Positions 39,282 through 47,561 of a stretch of 58,740 nt of DNA are shown here, piece after piece (the first letter of the stretch is position 1; every line of letters starts with the position of its first letter). The notes beneath the pieces were generated by a model. That model was not told where the DNA came from and did not search any database. It saw only the letters and a program-made list of their open reading frames with translations. Source of the stretch: Gemella sp. (GTDB lineage: Bacteria; Bacillota; Bacilli; Staphylococcales; Gemellaceae); the NCBI GenBank assembly GCA_030529855.1, contig JAUMWC010000010.1, forward strand, positions 1-58,740. The letters run 5' to 3'. Made by a program: the position numbers and the translations under genes.

Positions 39282-39314
39282 ATACTGAATCTCTATTATT
39301 CTAGAGTTCAGTAT
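39282..39314 (-). terminator. Terminator after the lipoprotein gene
   Basis: Long stem of eight plus five bp with a single mismatch (39282-39295 with 39302-39314). The T run on the minus strand starts about ten bases later, so termination may be imperfect. Confidence 0.6.
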
Positions 39315-39334
39315 AGTTTCTAATCTACATTATT

Positions 39335-40060
39335 CTATTTTTTAGAATAAGAATATACAGTATATCCTGCATTTTTATTAATAAACATTCTAGGTTTTGA
39401 ATAACCAGGTATAGTAATTTCCTGAGCATTTGGATCCATCGTAGATGGTCTTAAATCCTCATCAGTATCTCCATCTATATAAAATGTTCTCCCAGCAATA
39501 TCTTTCTCTTCAAATTTTACATTATTTTTTATATCCTTAAAACTAATCACTCTATCTTTTTCTACTCTTAAATTTTTATTATTTTCTTGAGAAACATTCT
39601 TTTTCAATATCGTTGATTTTACTGGTCCTAAATACGCTAACTCTATTCTATTTTTATAAACTTCTAAATACGCTCCTGAGTGACCAGAACTACTTTCTTT
39701 CAGATTATAATTTATAAACTCTTCACCCGTACTTTCTTTTTTGGATTTATTTGGGCTACTTAAAGAATATTTTATAGAGTCTATCTCTACGGTACCATCT
39801 GAATTTATTTTATAAATTTTCCCATTATCCCCTGTATATGTACCTGCTAATTCTGAGAAAGTTGGAATTTCTTGACTTGCTATTACTTTCATACTTGAAC
39901 TTGATATAGTTTGAGGCGAATTTGTTGTTTCACTAGATGCTATTTGAGTTGATGAAATATTACTTACAGGTTTAGATTTTATATTTTCCGTTTCGTTACT
40001 ACAAGCAGATAATACTAAAGATGTAGATAAAATTACTACCAATAATCGTTTTCTTTTCAT
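39335..40060 (-). CDS. Surface lipoprotein of unknown function
   Basis: Signal peptide with lipobox LSAC and lipidated C20, followed by a serine/threonine-rich linker to about residue 65. The rest shows a repeated beta pattern (GTYTGDNGKIYKINSDGTVEIDS) like small lipoproteins with a YKINSDG calyx motif. 241 residues. Would be processed by Lgt and anchored outside the membrane. Own promoter at 40092-40120. I do not recognise a named family. Confidence 0.82.
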   Translation of the reverse strand: MKRKRLLVVILSTSLVLSACSNETENIKSKPVSNISSTQIASSETTNSPQTISSSSMKVIASQEIPTFSELAGTYTGDNGKIYKINSDGTVEIDSIKYSLSSPNKSKKESTGEEFINYNLKESSSGHSGAYLEVYKNRIELAYLGPVKSTILKKNVSQENNKNLRVEKDRVISFKDIKNNVKFEEKDIAGRTFYIDGDTDEDLRPSTMDPNAQEITIPGYSKPRMFINKNAGYTVYSYSKK

Positions 40061-40091
40061 ACTCCCCTCCTACTTAGATAATTCTCCATAT

Positions 40092-40120
40092 ATTTTACTA
40101 TGTTTATCATATAAATACAA
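40092..40120 (-). promoter_or_regulatory. Promoter of the lipoprotein gene
   Basis: TTGTAT (40115-40120), 17-nt spacer, TAAAAT (40092-40097) on the minus strand; the -35 lies in the tail of the LRR gene terminator. Confidence 0.6.
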
Positions 40121-40123
40121 AAT

Positions 40124-40151
40124 AAAATAGGTAGCTTTCGCTACCTATTTT
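40124..40151 (-). terminator. Terminator after the LRR gene
   Basis: Twelve-bp perfect stem AAAATAGGTAGC/GCTACCTATTTT with a GAAA loop on the minus strand, tail ATTTTG. Confidence 0.85.
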
Positions 40152-40157
40152 CCAATA

Positions 40158-41345
40158 CTAAATATTTCTTTTCCAATATGATCTAATTCCACTCAAAACT
40201 AATCCTACAATTAAAATAATAAATATATAATTTTTTATTGAGAAATATTTCTCAGAATTATTATTTACTATTTCCAGTTTTTTATCAATATTCTGGTCTT
40301 TCTTTAATTGTTCATTATATGTTTTAAATTCATTTTGATTTTTCTCTGAAACTTTTGCTCCAGTTACTTCTATATAGTAAATATATTTTAATTCTTTCAA
40401 TGGTAATAGATCTTCTACTAAACTTGATTTTAAAGATAGACTAGCTAAATTTTTCATCGAAGATAAAGTTCCTATATCTTTTAGACTAGTATTATCATTT
40501 AGTTGTATTCTATGTAATTTTTCTTTTCCTGCTAATGCAGATAAATCTGTAATGTTATTTTTTTCTGCACTGAATTCTGAAAGATTTTTTAAATTTTTAA
40601 GTGGTGAAATATCTAATATATTATTTTTATCTACATATAAAATTTTTAATTTAGATAAGTTTTGTACCCCAGATAAATCATCAATCTGATTTTCTTCAGC
40701 AAAAATTGATTCTAAATTCTTCGCTTCTTTTAAGAAATTAAGATTCTCTACTCCAACTCTTGATAACTTTATACTTCGTAACTTATCAACATTCAATTCC
40801 GTATCTAAATAGTTTTTTAATATTCCATTACTTGAAATATCCAATTCTTCTAAATGAATATCTTTTAAAAAATCTAAATTTGATATATTATTTTTTGCTA
40901 TAGCTAATTTTTTTAAATTTTTTAGTTCTGCTATAACTCTAGCATCTTTTATCTTATTATTATTTACATTTAAGTCTTCTAAATTCGATAAACCTTTAAT
41001 AGGATTCAAATCTTCAACAAAATTATTTGCTAAATTTAAATTTTTTAAATTAACAGCATATTCTAAACCATCTAATACAAAAATATTAGCCCACGGAAGA
41101 CTAAGCGTTGTGAATTTCTCCATCATCCCTTTGGTTATCTTTGTATCATTATAATTTTTGTCTACATGAAATCTATAGTACTCCAGTAAAGCTTGTTTCA
41201 GATTCAAATCTCTGATATTCACTTCTTCTGACTTATCTACTTCATTACTAGAAAAAGGAACATAGTTATCTAAAGCAAAAGTTGTATTTGTACTAGTAAC
41301 AGTAAGTAAAGTTACTGCTAGTAATATTTTTTTAAATTTAAGCAT
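40158..41345 (-). CDS. Secreted/membrane leucine-rich repeat protein
   Basis: 395 residues: signal peptide (1-25, ends TTFA), about 11 leucine-rich repeats of 21-23 residues from residue 90 to 325 in the internalin pattern (NLKNLNLANNFVEDLNPIKG), then a lysine-rich linker and a C-terminal membrane helix (FIFIILIVGLVLSGI) with a positive tail. It would display LRRs outside the cell while staying anchored. Its start overlaps the upstream membrane glycosyltransferase gene by eight bases, so the pair is co-translated. There is no LPXTG motif. Confidence 0.88.
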   Translation of the reverse strand: MLKFKKILLAVTLLTVTSTNTTFALDNYVPFSSNEVDKSEEVNIRDLNLKQALLEYYRFHVDKNYNDTKITKGMMEKFTTLSLPWANIFVLDGLEYAVNLKNLNLANNFVEDLNPIKGLSNLEDLNVNNNKIKDARVIAELKNLKKLAIAKNNISNLDFLKDIHLEELDISSNGILKNYLDTELNVDKLRSIKLSRVGVENLNFLKEAKNLESIFAEENQIDDLSGVQNLSKLKILYVDKNNILDISPLKNLKNLSEFSAEKNNITDLSALAGKEKLHRIQLNDNTSLKDIGTLSSMKNLASLSLKSSLVEDLLPLKELKYIYYIEVTGAKVSEKNQNEFKTYNEQLKKDQNIDKKLEIVNNNSEKYFSIKNYIFIILIVGLVLSGIRSYWKRNI

Positions 41346-42891
41346 TATCTTTCACGCTCCTTTTTTCATAATAGTTGATAAGATAATTTTTCGTTACCAC
41401 AAATCCATATACAGCTAATGGTATTAAAAATATAAAGTAAGGGAAAATGTATCTTGACTTAGCTTCCCATATCATATGAAACATAGTTCCACCAATAAAA
41501 GTTATAGGAATAAATAAATGATTTAACTTATCACTTCTATATAAGACAATAGCCGCTATCAAAGTGAAAATATAAACAAATATTTGATAAACTTTCATTA
41601 AGTAAAAAGATATCTCATTAAATTTCCCAAAATAAACTTCTTCTAGCACTATATTCTTGACTTGTACTAATTTATCTGGGTTATCCAAATCATACTTTTG
41701 TGGTGCAGTTACTACCAAGGTTTGGAAGGTTGGATCCAGGAATTGATTATCATATTTTCTCTTATAAAAATCAATTGCGTACTCAGGATTATTTTTAAAA
41801 ACATTTAGTCTTTGAATAATAGAATTTTTAGAAATTTCCACTACCCTACTATTATCATAATTTTCTTCCGTCATTATGTCATAGTTAAAAGCATTCCACC
41901 ATCCTGCTTCTCTATCACCTTCTTGCATTCCCATAGCAACCCAAGATAATTTATTAACACCTTCAAAAATTGACTTTTGTGATGCAACTTCATAATAATT
42001 TGTAATAATTGATTTTGAAGCAGTCATCAAGAATAAGGTTGCCACAAAAAACATTATTATTTTTTTATCAAACTTCTTAATTAAGTAGATAACAAGAACA
42101 GCAAATATTGCCAACATATTTATCATATTATTACTTATAAACAAAATTGCAAGGTTTATAGCTAAAGCGACTATTACCAAATGATACCACTTACCACTCT
42201 TGAAATATTTAATAACATTATAAAATGATACTAACACTAAAAACATACCAGCTAATGTACCATAAATAAAAGCTACATAAAATATTAATGGGAAACATAG
42301 CGCAGATAAAAGAACTACAATATAATTAACTTCTTCATTCTCAAACATAATATCAGATAATTTATATAGCATATATACTATGTAGGCTATCGCAAAACAC
42401 TGCATTACATATAAAATAAACGTTGCTCTACCAAACGCATCTAAAATTATTTGAAATAAAAATACTGTTGTTATCTGATGAGAATAAATATATAAATAAT
42501 TATTCCCTTTATCTAATCCCGAGTAGTTTCCCCTAATAAAATTACTCGCTTGATCAATCACATTAAAAGGATCAAACTGGACAAAATCTCTTCTTAGTAA
42601 AGCGAATAGTAAACTCATTATAAAAACATAAATCATTACTATTAAAACCAATCTTTTCACACTTATTATCTTTTTAATATATTTAACAGATAATAAGATA
42701 ACTATACTAAATATAACCAACATAGCTATATTCAGTATAGTTAAATCATCTCTATAATATAGAGTTTCTTGATAATCTCTTGGAAAGATTGCTGTTTTCG
42801 TCATAACTAGAAAAGAATTTATCGCCATCAATACAATGAATATACTCATTACTATTCTAATAAAAATATTAGATATAAATTCTTTTTTCAT
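41338..42891 (-). CDS. Polytopic glycosyltransferase-like membrane protein (GT39/PMT-2 type)
   Basis: 517 residues with about 12 hydrophobic segments and a long extracytoplasmic loop (about 290-420). Fits the PMT/ArnT-like GT-C enzymes that use a polyprenyl-phosphate sugar. The catalytic acid is probably in the first outside loop (LRRDFVQFDPFNVIDQ). Directly upstream is a GT2 enzyme that would make the lipid-linked sugar. The protein glycosylated, or the polymer modified, is unknown. Confidence 0.75.
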   Translation of the reverse strand: MKKEFISNIFIRIVMSIFIVLMAINSFLVMTKTAIFPRDYQETLYYRDDLTILNIAMLVIFSIVILLSVKYIKKIISVKRLVLIVMIYVFIMSLLFALLRRDFVQFDPFNVIDQASNFIRGNYSGLDKGNNYLYIYSHQITTVFLFQIILDAFGRATFILYVMQCFAIAYIVYMLYKLSDIMFENEEVNYIVVLLSALCFPLIFYVAFIYGTLAGMFLVLVSFYNVIKYFKSGKWYHLVIVALAINLAILFISNNMINMLAIFAVLVIYLIKKFDKKIIMFFVATLFLMTASKSIITNYYEVASQKSIFEGVNKLSWVAMGMQEGDREAGWWNAFNYDIMTEENYDNSRVVEISKNSIIQRLNVFKNNPEYAIDFYKRKYDNQFLDPTFQTLVVTAPQKYDLDNPDKLVQVKNIVLEEVYFGKFNEISFYLMKVYQIFVYIFTLIAAIVLYRSDKLNHLFIPITFIGGTMFHMIWEAKSRYIFPYFIFLIPLAVYGFVVTKNYLINYYEKRSVKDNA

Positions 42892-42908
42892 AATGTTATC
42901 CCTACTTA

Positions 42909-43856
42909 CTAGTCATTTATAAATTCATCGATGATAAATCTTGGACGCTCCTTAGTTTCAAGATAAATTTTCCCGATGTATTCTCCAACAATACCTAGTG
43001 ATACCATAATCATACCACCTATAAACCACATAGATATCATCATACTAGACCAACCTGGTCTTGCATAACCAACTATGTATGAATAAATAGTATAAATTAC
43101 TACTACCATAGACATAAATAACATAAAGAATCCTGCTGCAGTAATTAACCTTATTAGTTTTACAGATAATGAAGTAATACCTTCAAATGCAAAAGCAAGC
43201 ATTTTAGATAATGGATATTTACTATCTCCAGCAAATCGTTCAGCTCTTTCATATGTAACTATATCTGTTGGGTACCCTACCATTGGAACTAAACCACGTA
43301 AGAATAAATTAACTTCCTTAAATTGAGCTAAACCGTCTAATGCTCGTCTAGACATAAGTCTATAATCAGCATGATTATAAACTGTATTAGCTCCTAATTT
43401 TTCCATTACTTTATAAAATGACTCTGCTGTAAATCTCTTGAAAAACGTATCAGTAGTTCTAGCAGAACGAACACCATAAACAATATCTTTTCCTTGTAGA
43501 TATTTTTGCATCATTTTATCCATAGCATCAATATCATCCTGCAAATCAGCATCCATAGAGATCGTAACATCACAGTGATCTTTAACAGTCATAAGTCCTG
43601 CTAATAAAGCATTCTGGTGTCCTCTATTTCTACTTAAGTTTACACCACTAAAAATATTATCTTTTTCATGAAGATGCTTAATCATAGCCCATGTCTTATC
43701 TCTAGATCCATCATTTACAAATACTACTCTTGAATCTTCTGAGATAAGATCATTGTCCATCATTTCATGCATCTTTACTCTTATTCTTTTTGCAGTTTCA
43801 AACAATACCTCTTCTTCATTGTAGCAAGGTATTACTACATATAATTTATTAGACAT
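42909..43856 (-). CDS. GT2 polyprenyl-phosphate glycosyltransferase (GtrB/DPM1-like)
   Basis: 315 residues; transfers a sugar from a nucleotide to undecaprenyl phosphate. N-terminal GT-A domain with VVIPCYNEEEVL and metal site D102-A-D104 in SMDADLQDD, followed by QxxRW-like region and two C-terminal membrane helices (about 230-300), the typical GtrB/CsbB form. The ATG at 43856 is chosen; GAGG lies nine bases upstream. Likely partner of the GT-C protein after it. Confidence 0.9.
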   Translation of the reverse strand: MSNKLYVVIPCYNEEEVLFETAKRIRVKMHEMMDNDLISEDSRVVFVNDGSRDKTWAMIKHLHEKDNIFSGVNLSRNRGHQNALLAGLMTVKDHCDVTISMDADLQDDIDAMDKMMQKYLQGKDIVYGVRSARTTDTFFKRFTAESFYKVMEKLGANTVYNHADYRLMSRRALDGLAQFKEVNLFLRGLVPMVGYPTDIVTYERAERFAGDSKYPLSKMLAFAFEGITSLSVKLIRLITAAGFFMLFMSMVVVIYTIYSYIVGYARPGWSSMMISMWFIGGMIMVSLGIVGEYIGKIYLETKERPRFIIDEFIND

Positions 43857-43871
43857 ATAATCCAACCTCTT

Positions 43872-44891
43872 TTATTTTTTACTACTCGCCTTAGTTATTC
43901 TATTAACCAAAGCTTTCGATTTATCATTTTCTTTAATTTTTAATAAATAAATTGTTCTTATATTTTCGAGATCACACTCTCTAAGAATATTATACAGATT
44001 TTTGCTAGATTCTTCAATATTTTCTTCACTTTTAGCCAAATACTTAATAGTACAAGATAAATTCATTAATTTTTCTTTATATTTTTCATATGTTATAAAA
44101 GCTGTTGATGAATCTACTTTTTCTAGTTTCGTTATCATTTCGCCAAGAGAAATATCTTCTATTAATAAATCTGCTTCTGGAGAATAGTGTCTATATTTGG
44201 TTCCTGGCGAAATAACTTTTTCTTTATCATCAAAATCATGATAAGAAATATTACCTTCTCCTAAAACCTTTTCTATATCACTCAGTTTTATAGAACCAGG
44301 ACGAGCAATCACAAAGGGCCTCTTTCTACAATCTATAACTGTAGATTCTAAACCAATCTCAGAATCCTCACCTTCTACTATTGCAGCTATTTTCCCATCC
44401 ATATCATTAATAACATGACTAGCTCTTGTTGGTGATGGCTTACCACTTGTATTGGCACTTGGTGCCGCTAATAGAACACCTGTTTCCTTTAAGATTTCTC
44501 TAGCATATTTATCTGACGGCATTCTGACAGCTAAACTACTCAAACCGGCTGTTACGTTGGATGCTATCTTTTCTTTATCTAGTAAAGGTAAAATTAAGGA
44601 CATAGGGCCTGGCCAAAATTTATTTGCTAAGTCCTTTATCCAAGGATCTGAATAATCTACAATTCCATCTAATTGCGATAATTCATAAAAATGAACAATC
44701 AATGGATTATCAGCGGGTCTATTCTTAGCTACAAATATTTTACTAACAGCTTCCTTATTTTGCGCATCTGCACTTAGTCCATAAACCGTTTCTGTTGGTA
44801 TTGCTACTACTTCACCTGATAAATAATATTCCTTTATCTTTTTCAATGAATCTTTATTCAAAAATTCTTTTTTTATTACTTTTGTTTCCAT
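43872..44891 (-). CDS. L-threonylcarbamoyladenylate synthase (Sua5/YwlC type)
   Basis: Makes threonylcarbamoyl-AMP for the t6A modification at position 37 of ANN-decoding tRNAs. N-terminal YrdC domain (1-205; TETVYGLSADAQN, RPADNPLIVHF, APSANTSGKPSPTRASHV) plus the C-terminal Sua5 domain joined by a linker with KYRHYSPEADLLI. 339 residues, two-domain form common in Bacilli. Confidence 0.94.
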   Translation of the reverse strand: METKVIKKEFLNKDSLKKIKEYYLSGEVVAIPTETVYGLSADAQNKEAVSKIFVAKNRPADNPLIVHFYELSQLDGIVDYSDPWIKDLANKFWPGPMSLILPLLDKEKIASNVTAGLSSLAVRMPSDKYAREILKETGVLLAAPSANTSGKPSPTRASHVINDMDGKIAAIVEGEDSEIGLESTVIDCRKRPFVIARPGSIKLSDIEKVLGEGNISYHDFDDKEKVISPGTKYRHYSPEADLLIEDISLGEMITKLEKVDSSTAFITYEKYKEKLMNLSCTIKYLAKSEENIEESSKNLYNILRECDLENIRTIYLLKIKENDKSKALVNRITKASSKK

Positions 44892-44897
44892 GATTCC

Positions 44898-45686
44898 TCA
44901 CTTTAATATAATAAAAATTGCTACTAGCAAAATTAGTAAATAAATAACATAATCCCATTTACTATACTTCAATTGCTTAAATCTAGTTCTAGATTTATCT
45001 GGATCATAACCACGTACTTCCATAGCAGTTGCTAATTCATCAGCTCTTTTCAATGTAGATACAAATATCGGTATTAATATTGGGATAAAAGCTTTTGCTT
45101 TAGAAATAAGCCCCCCTTTATTAAACCTTGCTCCTCTAGAAGTCTGAGCCTTAATAATCCTATTGGTTTCCTCTGCTATTGTTGGAATAAATCTTAAGGA
45201 TATAGACATCAATAAGGCAAAAGATGCTACATTAATTCCTAACTTATTTAAGAAAGCAAATGATGTTTCAATCGCATTTGTTATACTATTAGGCGATGTC
45301 GTTACTGTAAATATTGTCATCATAGCTATTACCAAGAAAAACCTTGCTGTGACTAAAATAATACTGTATATAGCTCCGCTATATAAACTATATCCACCTA
45401 ATGTAAAAATTATATTCCCATCTTTATTAAAAAATATATGTACCAGTGATGTAAATATCATTAAAAATAAAATCAACTTTAGCGATGTGACTATATATGC
45501 TATCGGTGTTTTCGATAAATATATAGCACCAAACAAAATAATAAATAAGACTAAAAATTCTAAAATCGATGTAGATAAAAATGTTATTATCAAATATATA
45601 CTAGAAAAAAACAACTTACTTCTAGGATCAAGTCTATGTACAAAGGTATCTATATCTACATACTTGCTTACCATTAAACTATTCAT
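44898..45686 (-). CDS. ecfT: ECF transporter transmembrane subunit EcfT
   Basis: Scaffold of energy-coupling factor vitamin transporters, 262 residues, about five helices. The coupling helices with the ARG motifs are visible: AQTSRGARF and AMEVRGYDP. It would bind various S-components whose genes are elsewhere. Overlaps the end of ecfA2 by eight bases. Confidence 0.95.
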   Translation of the reverse strand: MNSLMVSKYVDIDTFVHRLDPRSKLFFSSIYLIITFLSTSILEFLVLFIILFGAIYLSKTPIAYIVTSLKLILFLMIFTSLVHIFFNKDGNIIFTLGGYSLYSGAIYSIILVTARFFLVIAMMTIFTVTTSPNSITNAIETSFAFLNKLGINVASFALLMSISLRFIPTIAEETNRIIKAQTSRGARFNKGGLISKAKAFIPILIPIFVSTLKRADELATAMEVRGYDPDKSRTRFKQLKYSKWDYVIYLLILLVAIFIILK

Positions 45687-46563
45687 CGATATTCACCTCC
45701 ATACTTAACAATTCCTTAAGTAGAGACTCAGCACTGTAGTGTACCCGTGATAATACAATCCCTTTTTCTTTCAACCTTTCCTGAAAAATAATAAAATCTG
45801 GTTTTCTTAAACTATATTCTCCATCAGAAATCACACTTAAAAATTCTTCCTTATCCGATGAATTAAATACAAGCTCCCCATTTTTCATTATTACTATATT
45901 ATCAGCATATTCTAAAACATACTCCATATTGTGCGTTACAAAAACTATAGTAATATTTTCTTCTGTATGAATTTTCTTTATTATGGACATAAATTCTTGT
46001 TTAGATTTAAAATCAAGACCTATCGTCGCTTCATCTAGTACTAGTACTTGTGGATTCAAAGCTAATACACCGCATAAGGCAACCTTTCTCATTTCTCCAC
46101 CCGACAATTCAAACGGTGATCTATCTAGATAAGTCTCATCTAAACCTACTAGAGAAACTAATTTCCGTGCTCTCTTCTCTGCTTCCTCATAACTCAATCC
46201 ATAATTAATCGGACCATATATTATATCTTTCAATACACTTGTTTCAAATAACTGTTGTTCTGAAAACTGAAATAAGACAGCTATCTTTTCTCTTATGGCA
46301 AATAGGTCTTCATCTAATTTTTTTCGTTCGCTTCTTTTGCTCTTATCTTCTACTCTCAAGTCACCTAGAGTAACACTACCAGTATCTGCTACAAGTAATC
46401 CATTAATATGTTCTATTAAAGTAGATTTTCCTGAACCAGTCTTTCCAATAACAGCTGTAAAGGAATTAGTCGGTATCTCTAAACTAACATTTTTTAAAAC
46501 TTTAATTTCAAATGGAGTTTTTCGATTATAAGAAAAGTCTACTTTTTCAAAACTGATTTGCAT
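45679..46563 (-). CDS. ecfA2: ECF transporter ATPase EcfA2
   Basis: 294-residue ATPase. Walker A GKTGSGKSTL, Q-loop VLFQFSEQQLFE, signature LSGGEMRKVAL, Walker B VLVLDEATIGLD, His switch FVTHN. Pairs with EcfA1. Begins inside the end of ecfA1 (25-base overlap). Confidence 0.95.
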   Translation of the reverse strand: MQISFEKVDFSYNRKTPFEIKVLKNVSLEIPTNSFTAVIGKTGSGKSTLIEHINGLLVADTGSVTLGDLRVEDKSKRSERKKLDEDLFAIREKIAVLFQFSEQQLFETSVLKDIIYGPINYGLSYEEAEKRARKLVSLVGLDETYLDRSPFELSGGEMRKVALCGVLALNPQVLVLDEATIGLDFKSKQEFMSIIKKIHTEENITIVFVTHNMEYVLEYADNIVIMKNGELVFNSSDKEEFLSVISDGEYSLRKPDFIIFQERLKEKGIVLSRVHYSAESLLKELLSMEVNIDE

Positions 46564-47369
46564 AACTTATCAATAACCTCCTCCATAGTATCCTTAGTAG
46601 AAAAAATATCCTTATTTAATTTCCTGTTGAATTCTAATTTTAAATTATCTAGAAATGGTAACTCCAAACTAGCATCATTTAACAACTCTTCTTCATCCAA
46701 TATCTTGTCTGATGATACTTTTTTCAATATCTCCCCATTTTTTACAAACATAACATTGTCACTGTATGATAATTCTTCTGCATCGTGAGTTATAGAAATT
46801 ATACTCATTTTCTCTTCTTGATTTATTTTTTTTATATAATCCAAAATTTCTTTTCTTGCTTTTGGATCTAACATGGATGTCGCTTCATCTAAAATCAATA
46901 ACTTTGGTTTTAATGCAAGAGCTGAAGCTATTGCAACCCTTTGTTTTTGCCCACCAGATAAATCTCTAGGTTCTACTTTTCTGTATTCTAACATATCAAC
47001 TTTAGATAAAACATCTACTATTATATTTTCCATATCCTGAGCTGGAATATTTTTATTTTCTAATCCAAATGCAACATCTTCTTCTACACTAGATCCAACA
47101 AATTGATTGTCAGGATTTTGAAAAACTATAGATATACTGTCTCTAATTAATTCTAGATTTTCAATTTCATAAGGTTTTCCATATAAATAAATTTTTCCTG
47201 AATTTACTATGTGACTAGCTGATATTAGCTTAGTTATTGTCGACTTACCAGAACCATTAGCACCTATAATAGTAAGCCACTCACCTTCAGTAAGCTCAAA
47301 TGAAATATTTTCTAAAACATTCTCATTTGAATTAGAATATTTAAATGTAACATTTTCAAATCTAAGCAT
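46539..47369 (-). CDS. ecfA1: ECF transporter ATPase EcfA1
   Basis: 276 residues from the ATG at 47369 (MLRFENVTFKY), with GGAGG seven bases upstream; an ATG 18 bases earlier lacks a site. Walker A GANGSGKSTI, signature LSGGQKQRVAI, Walker B LLILDEATSMLD. First gene of ecfA1-ecfA2-ecfT followed by sua5, so vitamin uptake core and tRNA modification share a transcript. Confidence 0.95.
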   Translation of the reverse strand: MLRFENVTFKYSNSNENVLENISFELTEGEWLTIIGANGSGKSTITKLISASHIVNSGKIYLYGKPYEIENLELIRDSISIVFQNPDNQFVGSSVEEDVAFGLENKNIPAQDMENIIVDVLSKVDMLEYRKVEPRDLSGGQKQRVAIASALALKPKLLILDEATSMLDPKARKEILDYIKKINQEEKMSIISITHDAEELSYSDNVMFVKNGEILKKVSSDKILDEEELLNDASLELPFLDNLKLEFNRKLNKDIFSTKDTMEEVIDKLCKSVLKK

Positions 47370-47395
47370 AACATCCTCCAAAATCATTACTTAGA

Positions 47396-47424
47396 ATTAT
47401 ACTATATATATTAATAAATGTACA
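47396..47424 (-). promoter_or_regulatory. Promoter of the ecf operon
   Basis: TGTACA (47419-47424), 17-nt spacer, TATAAT (47396-47401) on the minus strand. The -35 matches the consensus at four of six bases. Confidence 0.5.
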
Positions 47425-47435
47425 TTATACAAAAT

Positions 47436-47465
47436 GAAAGACCCCAATATAAATTAGGGTCTTTC
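47436..47465 (-). terminator. Terminator after the phosphate transporter and 29-residue gene
   Basis: Nine-bp stem GAAAGACCC/GGGTCTTTC (47436-47444 with 47457-47465) with a 12-base loop; tail ATTTTGT on the minus strand is modest. Confidence 0.7.
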
Positions 47466-47470
47466 ATAAA

Positions 47471-47560
47471 TTATAATTGTAGAGAAAATACTCTGTATAG
47501 TAGAATCAGAAATAAAATTATTAGCGCAAATACTAATACATAATATTTATACTCTTTCAT
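47471..47560 (-). CDS. Small membrane peptide, 29 residues, behind the phosphate transporter
   Basis: ATG at 47560 lies one base after the stop of the transporter; AGGA is ten bases upstream, weak but usable with coupling. The peptide starts MKEYKYYVLVFALIILF and is one hydrophobic helix with a short basic N-terminus. Stop TAA at 47471-47473, six bases before the terminator stem. No family recognised. It could be a regulatory subunit of the transporter; low certainty that it is made. Confidence 0.45.
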   Translation of the reverse strand: MKEYKYYVLVFALIILFLILLYRVFSLQL

Positions 47561-47561
47561 T

